From the IMG/VR virus record IMGVR_UViG_3300045135_001219, positions 1 to 21,888 of that record: a DNA stretch of 21,888 nucleotides; one strand, written 5' to 3'. A program made the position numbers and the translations under genes. Source of the stretch: a virus. The notes below the pieces were generated by a model, which saw only the letters and a program-made list of their open reading frames with translations, made no database searches and had not been told where the DNA came from. This document shows, piece after piece, positions 15,152-19,524 of this stretch (position 1 is the first letter of the stretch; each line of letters begins with the position of its first letter).

Positions 15152-15302
15152 CAGACACCTCGAAGCCTTGTCTTTCCAAGTATTCTCTTACAGCGTCTTC
15201 GACTATCTTTGACATGGATAACCTTGTCATTGCGCTGTAACTGTGCAGCGCGTCGTATACTTGCTCACGAATGCGTGGGCCAATTTGTTTTAGTTGATAC
15301 AT
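15135..15302 (-). CDS. Ribbon-helix-helix DNA-binding protein, 55 aa
   Basis: The 55-codon frame starts at ATG 15302 with GGAGG 5 bases upstream and ends TGA at 15135. The product opens MYQLKQIGPRIREQVYDALH, giving a short beta strand and first helix. SMSKIVEDAVREYLERQ follows as the second helix, the hallmark of Arc/MetJ/CopG repressors, which dimerise and insert the strands in the DNA major groove. It is the first gene of the leftward replication operon, directly behind a promoter and opposite the lysis genes, so self-regulation or switching is likely. Target sites are not proven. Confidence 0.85.
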   Translation of the reverse strand: MYQLKQIGPRIREQVYDALHSYSAMTRLSMSKIVEDAVREYLERQGFEVSDDNRR

Positions 15303-15324
15303 AATATCCTCCGTCCTTCACACT

Positions 15325-15354
15325 TTGTTAACATTGATGTCAGTGTGGTGCAAG
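15325..15354 (-). promoter_or_regulatory. Extended -10 promoter for replication operon
   Basis: On the minus strand TTGCAC (15353-15348) is followed by 17 bases and TAACAA (15330-15325), with TG one base before the -10. The last 11 bases (AATGTTAACAA) are identical to the promoter at 19157-19186. The start would fall about 15318, leaving a leader of about 15 bases before the ribbon-helix-helix ATG. Confidence 0.7.
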
Positions 15355-15363
15355 TGGGTTGCA
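15349..15363. promoter_or_regulatory. Candidate operator, TGCAA/TTGCA inverted repeat
   Basis: TGCAA (15349-15353) and TTGCA (15359-15363) form a 5-bp inverted repeat with a 5-base centre GTGGG. It overlaps the -35 of the leftward promoter and lies just upstream of the rightward -10 at 15369. That is a good place for a repressor, such as the ribbon-helix-helix protein, to block both directions. The pairing is short, so it may be chance. Confidence 0.35.
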
Positions 15364-15365
15364 TG

Positions 15366-15374
15366 TGTTATGTT
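15366..15374 (+). promoter_or_regulatory. Candidate extended -10 for lysis cassette
   Basis: TGTTATGTT has the TG-n extension and a TATGTT -10. The -35 region 17 bases upstream (GGTGCA) is poor. Transcription would start about 15381, and the first lysis-cassette ATG is at 15400. Confidence 0.35.
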
Positions 15375-15399
15375 AGGAAAAAGTTTCTTGAGGTTAGAC

Positions 15400-15627
15400 A
15401 TGCTGGATATGATTGAGCCTATTCTGCGTTGGCTTGTGGCGCCCCTTGTGGCGTTTGTGTGGCTTATGCATACACGTTTAAATAAGCACGATACGGAGAT
15501 TGCTGTGTTGAAATCTAAGTATGAGGCGGACAAAACCGCGCACGACCGCGAGATGAAAGAGATGAAAGAAACCATCAAAGCCATCTTCCAGAAGCTAGAC
15601 AACATCGAACAAGCATTGAGAAAGTAA
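15400..15627 (+). CDS. Small membrane coiled-coil protein of lysis cassette, 75 aa
   Basis: ATG 15400 has GAGGT 6 bases upstream. A TTG at 15325 in the same frame falls in the promoter and was rejected. The protein has one membrane segment at residues ~8-24 (ILRWLVAPLVAFVWLM), then an uninterrupted charged coiled coil to the end (KSKYEADKTAHDREMKEMKE). This recalls XhlA/spanin-type accessory lysis proteins, but true spanins lie downstream, so it may be a holin partner. Its stop overlaps the next start as TAATG. Confidence 0.82.
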   Translation: MLDMIEPILRWLVAPLVAFVWLMHTRLNKHDTEIAVLKSKYEADKTAHDREMKEMKETIKAIFQKLDNIEQALRK

Positions 15628-15785
15628 TGCTTTGGGTGTTGATCCGCGTTGCTGTGACGTGGGTCATGATGCCAATGGGGCCGGTTCCTGTCGTTGTCTG
15701 CGTTTATTCTTCACCCGAAATAGAGTACAATTACACAAAATATCAGCCGCATTGGGAGCCGTGTGCGGAATATAGGAATGTCTGA
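15627..15785 (+). CDS. Small hydrophobic two-cysteine protein, 52 aa
   Basis: The frame starts in a TAATG overlap with the gene before it. Residues 1-26 are hydrophobic (MLWVLIRVAVTWVMMPMGPV and on to VVVC), resembling a signal or membrane segment. The rest is polar and aromatic, with Cys25 and Cys46 (HWEPCAEYRNV). No separate Shine-Dalgarno is obvious, so translation probably depends on coupling. Function unknown; membrane or periplasmic location is inferred. Confidence 0.65.
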   Translation: MLWVLIRVAVTWVMMPMGPVPVVVCVYSSPEIEYNYTKYQPHWEPCAEYRNV

Positions 15786-15787
15786 CT

Positions 15788-16255
15788 ATGGCCATACTCG
15801 AATCCATTGCCGCCGCGAACGCAGCCTATTCTGTGATTCGCACCGCTCTCTCTAACGGGAAAGAAACCGCCAGCCTAATGGGCTCGATCGGCAAGTTCCT
15901 AACTGCCGAGGAGGACATAAAGTCCGCGGTTGAGCGCAAGAGGAAGAGCCCGCTGACAGCGATTACAGGCGGAGAACAAGGGGACTGGGAAGAGTTCCAA
16001 GCCCTTGAAGACATTAAACAAAAACGCGCCGAACTCGAGAGCTGGTGCCGCTTGTACGCGCCCAGCGGAACATGGGATCGCTGGGTATCTTTCGAGGCTA
16101 AGGTGCGCACGCAGCGCGCCGAGGCTAAGAAAGCCGCAGCCGCGGCACGAGAGAAACGAAACGAGCAGATCGCGATGGCGATCGCAATCGCCGTGGCGTT
16201 CTTCACTTGCATCGCCGGCCTGTACTACGTTGGCGAATACATGGGTAAGTGGTAA
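15788..16255 (+). CDS. Lysis-cassette protein with C-terminal membrane segment, 155 aa
   Basis: The N-terminal half begins MAILESIAAANAAYSVIRTA, an amphipathic helical start. A charged helical middle follows (residues ~40-125, with WEEFQALEDIKQKRAELESW). One membrane helix lies near residues 127-148 (IAMAIAIAVAFFTCIAGLYY) with a short tail. I have seen similar proteins in marine phages ahead of the holin, without a function. A tail-anchored protein with a large cytoplasmic helical domain could regulate holin or link to another membrane protein. It starts 2 bases after the previous stop. Confidence 0.85.
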   Translation: MAILESIAAANAAYSVIRTALSNGKETASLMGSIGKFLTAEEDIKSAVERKRKSPLTAITGGEQGDWEEFQALEDIKQKRAELESWCRLYAPSGTWDRWVSFEAKVRTQRAEAKKAAAAAREKRNEQIAMAIAIAVAFFTCIAGLYYVGEYMGKW

Positions 16256-16419
16256 TGTGGATACTCGTTTGGCTTAGCTTTATCGACGGCCGGCTCGAAT
16301 ACTTTCAGCTTGGCTCATATGGGACAGAGGCGCACTGCAATCGCGCCAAAGCAAAGGCGGAGGTAATGGTAAAAAATGCCGGACAAGCAGTCGCCTGCTT
16401 CGCGGTTGATCGAAACTGA
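16255..16419 (+). CDS. Small two-cysteine protein, 54 aa
   Basis: ATG 16255 overlaps the previous stop as TAATG. The product begins MWILVWLSFIDGRLEYFQLG, then SYGTEAHC (Cys28), an Ala/Lys helix, and AVACFAVDRN (Cys48). The hydrophobic start, Ser/Thr three to four residues before the first Cys, and about 20 residues to the second Cys match the 71-aa protein at 5760 and broadly the 63-aa protein at 5190. A disulphide-bonded exported fold is possible. Function unknown. Confidence 0.75.
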   Translation: MWILVWLSFIDGRLEYFQLGSYGTEAHCNRAKAKAEVMVKNAGQAVACFAVDRN

Positions 16420-16510
16420 TAAGCAATACATCGTCTACGATAGCAGCGGGAAGGTGATCATCATCACCAGTAACAAGAGGATCGCGGAGCATTATGCCAA
16501 TAACACCTGA
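16376..16510 (+). CDS. Hypothetical 44-aa protein overlapping its neighbours
   Basis: The frame overlaps the end of the 54-aa gene by 44 bases and the holin start by 17. The product begins MPDKQSPASRLIETDKQYIV and continues YDSSGKVIIITSNKRIAEHY, which reads as a beta hairpin followed by a helix and looks like real protein, not a shadow. GGAGG lies about 12 bases before the ATG, rather far. Without it the space between the 54-aa stop and the holin start would be 74 bases, longer than usual in this cassette. Confidence 0.6.
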   Translation: MPDKQSPASRLIETDKQYIVYDSSGKVIIITSNKRIAEHYANNT

Positions 16511-16745
16511 GTGGCTCGACAAGTGGCGCATCTGGCCACGCATGATTATCACGCTGTACGGCGTCGCGTTCTACCAGACGACAACTTGGTTTATGAACTT
16601 AGACATGCCCACAAACGCCCAGAGCGCCTTCGTCAGCGTCATCGTGGGCGCCGGTGCGGGTTTCTTCGGCATATATACAAATAGCAAGTCATCTGTTAAC
16701 GTAGCGCCAGCCAAGAAGGAGGCTTGTGACAAATGCGGAAAATAG
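16494..16745 (+). CDS. Putative holin, 83 aa
   Basis: The protein has two membrane segments, at residues ~14-33 (WPRMIITLYGVAFYQTTTWF) and ~44-61 (SAFVSVIVGAGAGFFGIYT). It ends in a polar tail with Lys and two Cys. Size, topology (class II-like, two helices) and its place immediately before the amidase fit a holin, which forms the inner-membrane lesion that starts lysis. A GGAG site lies 6 bases before ATG 16494, and the end overlaps the amidase by 13 bases. Activity is inferred. Confidence 0.82.
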   Translation: MPITPEWLDKWRIWPRMIITLYGVAFYQTTTWFMNLDMPTNAQSAFVSVIVGAGAGFFGIYTNSKSSVNVAPAKKEACDKCGK

Positions 16746-17389
16746 ACACGATCATTGTGCACTGCACTGCGACACGCGCGGAGTGGTGGGAAAGCAGATC
16801 AGCGGAAGATAAGATGGCCGAGTGTAAGAGCTGGCATTTAGCTAAAGGCTGGTCGGATATTGGATACCATTACCTCATTGACCGCGACGGTACCGTTACG
16901 GAAGGGCGCCCGATTGAGAAGTCTGGCGCGCACGCGAAGGGACATAACAAGTCATCAGTTGGCATCGCATTGTGGGGCGGACACGGTGGCTCTCAGGACG
17001 ATAAGTTCGAGGAGCACTTCACGCCGCAGCAAGATCGCGCGCTACGCCGGCTGATTGCACAGCTCCGCATGGAGTACCCCGCAATCGCAACCATCATGGG
17101 CCATAATGAAGTATCACCTAAAATGTGCCCCTGCTTCGAGGTGTCAGCATGGCTCAGCAACGCAGAACCGGAACCCAAGAAACAGAAGACGCACATAGTG
17201 CAGTCGAAGACAGTTCAGGCATCGACCATTGCAAAGGTTACGTCTGCCGCCACACCCCTTGTTGGTGTTATCGGTGGGCTAGAGTGGCAGAAGCTGGCCC
17301 TGATGGGAGTGTTCGCTCTGGTGGGTATGGTAGCGTTAGGGGTGGTCGATATGGAGCGCCTGAAGAAGTGGAATAAGGGCGACCGCTGA
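16733..17389 (+). CDS. N-acetylmuramoyl-L-alanine amidase endolysin with C-terminal membrane segment
   Basis: The type-2 amidase domain covers residues 1-142 and cuts the amide bond between muramic acid and the stem peptide. Zinc and catalytic residues line up with T7 lysozyme: IIVHCTAT (His10), IGYHYLID (Tyr45/47), IMGHNEVSPKMCPCF (His124, Lys130, Cys132). It has no N-terminal signal. Unusually, the C-terminal extension from ~150 holds a hydrophobic helix (~187-206, LALMGVFALVGMVALGVVDM) and a basic end (RLKKWNKGDR), so the enzyme may be held at the inner membrane. AGGAGG lies 10 bases upstream. The stop overlaps the next start as TGATG. Confidence 0.95.
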   Translation: MRKIDTIIVHCTATRAEWWESRSAEDKMAECKSWHLAKGWSDIGYHYLIDRDGTVTEGRPIEKSGAHAKGHNKSSVGIALWGGHGGSQDDKFEEHFTPQQDRALRRLIAQLRMEYPAIATIMGHNEVSPKMCPCFEVSAWLSNAEPEPKKQKTHIVQSKTVQASTIAKVTSAATPLVGVIGGLEWQKLALMGVFALVGMVALGVVDMERLKKWNKGDR

Positions 17390-17631
17390 TGTTTTTATTG
17401 GCCAGACTGAAGATGTACCTGTGGATCGTGGGCGCAGCACTTGTGGCTGTTGTCACTGTGTACTTCCGCGGCAAGGCGGATGGACGCCACGATCTGGAAT
17501 ACGAAATCAAAGATAAACGCCTTGAAGATATTATGAAGGCGAAGGAGATAGAAGATGAAGTTGAAGCTCTTGATGACATTGGGCTCGCTGAGCGTGCTTC
17601 TAAGTGGGTGCGCAACGATAACGGGCGGTAG
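17389..17631 (+). CDS. Inner-membrane spanin (Rz-like), 80 aa
   Basis: One N-terminal membrane helix (residues ~8-26, KMYLWIVGAALVAVVTVYF) is followed by a charged helical domain (DLEYEIKDKRLEDIMKAKEI) as in Rz proteins, which span the periplasm. The outer-membrane partner gene begins inside it in another frame, the classic Rz/Rz1 arrangement. It is shorter than lambda Rz (153 residues). Together they fuse the two membranes in the last step of lysis. Confidence 0.9.
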   Translation: MFLLARLKMYLWIVGAALVAVVTVYFRGKADGRHDLEYEIKDKRLEDIMKAKEIEDEVEALDDIGLAERASKWVRNDNGR

Positions 17632-17764
17632 CTACTGCGATTTAGCCAAGCCGCACTATTTTAAGTCTAGCGATACAGCGGACATTCTGATGCAGTACGA
17701 CCGCGGATTATTGACCGATACGATCGTGCACAACGAGACGTTCGAAAGAATTTGCGGCCAGTAG
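17555..17764 (+). CDS. Outer-membrane lipoprotein spanin (Rz1-like), 69 aa
   Basis: The signal peptide MKLKLLMTLGSLSVLLSGC ends in a clear lipobox (LLSGC, lipid-bearing Cys19). The mature part has 51 residues. The gene overlaps the inner-membrane spanin by 77 bases in another frame, with AAGGAG upstream of ATG 17555 inside that gene. The pair is a strong marker for a Gram-negative host. The mature protein is not as Pro-rich as lambda Rz1. Confidence 0.9.
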   Translation: MKLKLLMTLGSLSVLLSGCATITGGSYCDLAKPHYFKSSDTADILMQYDRGLLTDTIVHNETFERICGQ

Positions 17765-17808
17765 CATTTTGCCGTTGACCGCGCCGCACGCTACATTAAA
17801 AAGGCGTA

Positions 17809-17893
17809 GCGGAGAGCAAATCAATGTGCCGCGTCCCTACCACGGGCGGTTTTGTTGGTTCCCAGTATAGCCCGACACTTACTGGCTCTCCGC
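17809..17893. other. Convergent intergenic structure, possible terminator
   Basis: This lies between the spanin stop and the converging HNH stop. GCGGAGAGC (17809-17817) pairs perfectly with GCTCTCCGC (17885-17893), enclosing 67 bases. Inside, a short GC hairpin (CCG, CCC, loop TACCAC, GGG, CGG) is followed by TTTTGTT, a plausible rightward terminator. CGCTAC/GTAGCG just before (17789-17810) is another short stem. The whole could be a structured RNA or a two-way terminator. Confidence 0.4.
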
Positions 17894-17897
17894 ACGA

Positions 17898-18254
17898 TTA
17901 CTTCTCTTCGTCGTGAAGCACTCGATGACAGTTTGCACATAAAACGATGCAACGCTCCAGCGCTTCTTTCTGAGCCGCGCCGAACCGACCATTGCGCACA
18001 AGGTCGGTGACGCGTTGGTTGTCATCGCTTTTGATGACGTGGTGAAAGTCTATCGCTGCTGGGTGGGAGAATCCGCACTTGACGCACGATAGCGTTGCCT
18101 TCCACTCACGATACTCTTTGCGCTTCTTGCGGCGATAGCTGTTGATTCTGTCTTGGATTTTCCTTTTGTTTTTCTGGTAATACTTTTTGCGATACTCGCG
18201 ATTATAGGCGCGCTGGCGCTCCTTGTCTGCGTAAGGGATGGCTACGTCCTCCAT
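17898..18254 (-). CDS. HNH endonuclease, 118 aa
   Basis: The N-terminal half is a long basic helix (RQRAYNREYRKKYYQKNKRK). The HNH module lies at residues 57-114: CVKC (Cys57, Cys60), IDFHHV (His71, His72), then CIVLCANCHRVLH (Cys106, Cys109, His110, His114). The basic helix probably binds DNA. The ATG at 18254 directly follows a rho-independent terminator. The GGAG of the hairpin's 3' arm is the only Shine-Dalgarno, 8 bases upstream, so read-through RNA would hide it in the stem. It may be a mobile (homing-type) nuclease or part of packaging or early host takeover. Confidence 0.88.
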   Translation of the reverse strand: MEDVAIPYADKERQRAYNREYRKKYYQKNKRKIQDRINSYRRKKRKEYREWKATLSCVKCGFSHPAAIDFHHVIKSDDNQRVTDLVRNGRFGAAQKEALERCIVLCANCHRVLHDEEK

Positions 18255-18255
18255 G

Positions 18256-18278
18256 AAAAAGGCTCCCGTAGGAGCCTT
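18256..18278 (-). terminator. Rho-independent terminator at end of small-gene operon
   Basis: On the minus strand AAGGCTCC, loop TACG and GGAGCCTT form an 8-bp stem followed by a T run. It lies 3 bases past the HTH-gene stop and one base before the HNH start. Its 3' arm contains the GGAG that would serve the HNH gene. Confidence 0.85.
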
Positions 18279-18281
18279 ATA

Positions 18282-18572
18282 TCATATTTTATGTTTAGAC
18301 CGAAACTCGTATAACCGCTGTCGCGTTATATCTAACCTCCGCGCAATTTGGTCGTTGCTGTAGCCTTGCGCGGCCATCTCCTTGACGATCTGGTAGTGGC
18401 GCTCGTTGCGCTTGCGTCCACCCTTTTGGCCGGCTGCGCGCTGCGCGTTTGTTAGGTTTACCTTTTTCTGTAAAATCTTGTTCTCGATAGAGCACGTAGC
18501 GTAAATGTGATGCAGGCATTTTAGCCAGCGTTCTTCCGTAGGCACCATTCCCTTTGGCCAAGTAAAACTCAT
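18282..18572 (-). CDS. Helix-turn-helix protein, 96 aa
   Basis: The C-terminal ~35 residues form a resolvase/Hin-like helix-turn-helix (EMAAQGYSNDQIARRLDITR, then QRLYEFRSKHKI). A basic linker (AAGQKGGRKRNERHYQIV) precedes it. The N-terminal ~40 residues have Trp, Cys and His but no clear domain. No catalytic serine-recombinase part is present, so it is probably a DNA-binding regulator. The ATG overlaps the stop of the 31-aa membrane peptide gene as TAATG. GGGGG upstream is a weak Shine-Dalgarno, so coupling probably matters. A terminator follows. Confidence 0.82.
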   Translation of the reverse strand: MSFTWPKGMVPTEERWLKCLHHIYATCSIENKILQKKVNLTNAQRAAGQKGGRKRNERHYQIVKEMAAQGYSNDQIARRLDITRQRLYEFRSKHKI

Positions 18573-18667
18573 TACATTACCCCCATTACTAGCATTTCAA
18601 ACATACGTGCCACTGAGGCGCCCGCTAAGGCGCACAGCGTGATTAGTAGTGCATTAGACAGTGACAT
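18572..18667 (-). CDS. Tiny membrane peptide, 31 aa
   Basis: ATG 18667 has GGAG about 10 bases upstream and lies 14 bases inside the end of the preceding gene. The stop forms TAATG with the next start. The product begins MSLSNALLITLCALAGASVA and continues with a Met-rich second part, all hydrophobic except one Arg and one Glu, so it is a single-helix membrane peptide. Junctions on both sides favour translation. It could be a regulator of a host membrane complex or a small toxin. Function unknown. Confidence 0.65.
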   Translation of the reverse strand: MSLSNALLITLCALAGASVARMFEMLVMGVM

Positions 18668-18887
18668 CTATTCCAAGCTCCTTCTGTAGTTTGCGCAGCT
18701 CTGCGCGGTCGTCTGAGAGCAATGCCTGCTCTATGCCAATGTCTGCGCTGTGTCCGCTCCAACGCACGCCTCTGACTTCGTTTAGGCGCTCGATCTTAAT
18801 CAGGCGCTTCTTGATCCGGCCAACCAATTGCTCCATGCGCTCCTGCGGGGTGATGACGTATTCGCCAGTTGTAATATCGTATTTCAA
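18654..18887 (-). CDS. Hypothetical 77-aa protein with TTG start
   Basis: Two starts are possible. GTG 18896 sits right on the Shine-Dalgarno. TTG 18887 has GGAG 8 bases upstream and overlaps the preceding stop as TTGA, so TTG is preferred. After the start the product reads KYDITTGEYVITPQERMEQL, then a basic helix (VGRIKKRLIKIERL) and a Leu/Lys-rich C-terminus. It looks soluble and helical. No family recognised; an early-gene accessory protein is likely by context. Confidence 0.78.
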   Translation of the reverse strand: MKYDITTGEYVITPQERMEQLVGRIKKRLIKIERLNEVRGVRWSGHSADIGIEQALLSDDRAELRKLQKELGIDVTV

Positions 18888-18979
18888 AACGGACACTCCT
18901 CTTCCGGTGTTTTAGGGCGCCACACAACGTCGACGTTGTGCAGCGCTTTGATAAAGTCTACTAAGTTACTGGGCCACAT
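18884..18979 (-). CDS. Hypothetical 31-aa peptide
   Basis: The frame begins at ATG 18979 in a TAATG overlap with the preceding gene, and ends TGA overlapping the next TTG start. The product begins MWPSNLVDFIKALHNVDVVW and ends in acidic residues and CPF. AGGA lies upstream. The double overlap supports translation; size and sequence give no function. Confidence 0.65.
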   Translation of the reverse strand: MWPSNLVDFIKALHNVDVVWRPKTPEEECPF

Positions 18980-19131
18980 TAGTACAAATCCTGCATATCG
19001 TTGTCGTAAACATTCTGCCACCAATCTTTGTAGACCTTTTCACGCGCTTGCGTTTCTAGTGTGTCTGCAAGATCGTAGTGGCCTTGTTCGCGTAGCGCGT
19101 CTGCTGCAATTTTTGCTTGTTCTTGTGTCAT
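18979..19131 (-). CDS. Hypothetical 50-aa protein, first of small-gene operon
   Basis: ATG 19131 has a perfect AAGGAG 7 bases upstream and lies 26 bases after a promoter-like element. The product begins MTQEQAKIAADALREQGHYD and ends with aromatic residues (DWWQNVYDNDMQDLY), a single helical hairpin of acidic character. It opens a run of overlapping genes down to the HTH gene. No family recognised. Confidence 0.8.
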   Translation of the reverse strand: MTQEQAKIAADALREQGHYDLADTLETQAREKVYKDWWQNVYDNDMQDLY

Positions 19132-19156
19132 TTTGATTCTCCTTCTGTACTTCCTC

Positions 19157-19186
19157 TTGTTAACATTATGCTAACACATATGCAAG
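19157..19186 (-). promoter_or_regulatory. Extended -10 promoter for small-gene operon
   Basis: On the minus strand TTGCAT is followed by 17 bases and TAACAA, with TG one base before the -10, in the same 30-base register as the elements at 15325 and 5698. It starts right after the T run of the terminator at 19187-19216, so one transcript ends where the next begins. Predicted start is about 19150. Confidence 0.7.
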
Positions 19187-19216
19187 AAAAAATGCCCCAC
19201 GCTTTCGCGCAGGGCA
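19187..19216 (-). terminator. Rho-independent terminator of rightmost virion genes
   Basis: On the minus strand TGCCCTGCGC, loop GAAA and GCGTGGGGCA form a 10-bp stem (two G-T pairs) followed by T6 and then the promoter at 19186. It would end transcription from the virion genes at 21888-19521, which runs past the opposing 60-aa gene. Confidence 0.9.
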
Positions 19217-19283
19217 GTACAGGGAGGCGAATGAGGAACATGGTGTGTCCTGTGCATTCCAGTGCACTATATTTAGTTCCGGT

Positions 19284-19313
19284 TTGCTTTGCAATCCCGA
19301 TGCGTGTTAAAAG
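19284..19313 (+). promoter_or_regulatory. Candidate promoter for the 60-aa gene
   Basis: TTGCTT (19284-19289) is followed by an 18-base spacer and TAAAAG (19308-19313), with TG before the -10. It is a looser relative of the other three elements. The ATG at 19342 lies 28 bases downstream. Confidence 0.45.
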
Positions 19314-19341
19314 TTAACTAGCATTTAACGGAGGATTACCC

Positions 19342-19524
19342 ATGCTAACTGAAGAACAACGCGAACTCGTCCGCATCCTGAACCAGCCGCACCGTGTACA
19401 CAATATGCTGGCGCTGTTCCGCTCATGCGAAAAAGCCGCGACGCTGATCCAAGATCAATCCGCTGAAATTGATAAACTGAGTGAAGCGAAGCCGGCGCCA
19501 AAGAAGCGCGCGGCGAAGTCTTAG
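19342..19524 (+). CDS. Hypothetical 60-aa helical protein
   Basis: The helical, charged protein begins MLTEEQRELVRILNQPHRVH and has a C-terminal tail of Pro/Lys/Ala (KPAPKKRAAKS). GGAGG lies 8 bases before ATG 19342. It converges on, and overlaps by 4 bases, the large virion gene at 19521, whose transcripts would read through it as antisense. No family recognised; the basic tail suggests nucleic-acid contact. Confidence 0.75.
   Translation: MLTEEQRELVRILNQPHRVHNMLALFRSCEKAATLIQDQSAEIDKLSEAKPAPKKRAAKS

Noticed and set aside
19231-19317. 28-codon plus frame before the 60-aa gene
   Set aside because: The purine-rich site is only about 3 bases from the ATG, and the frame runs through the candidate promoter at 19284-19313.
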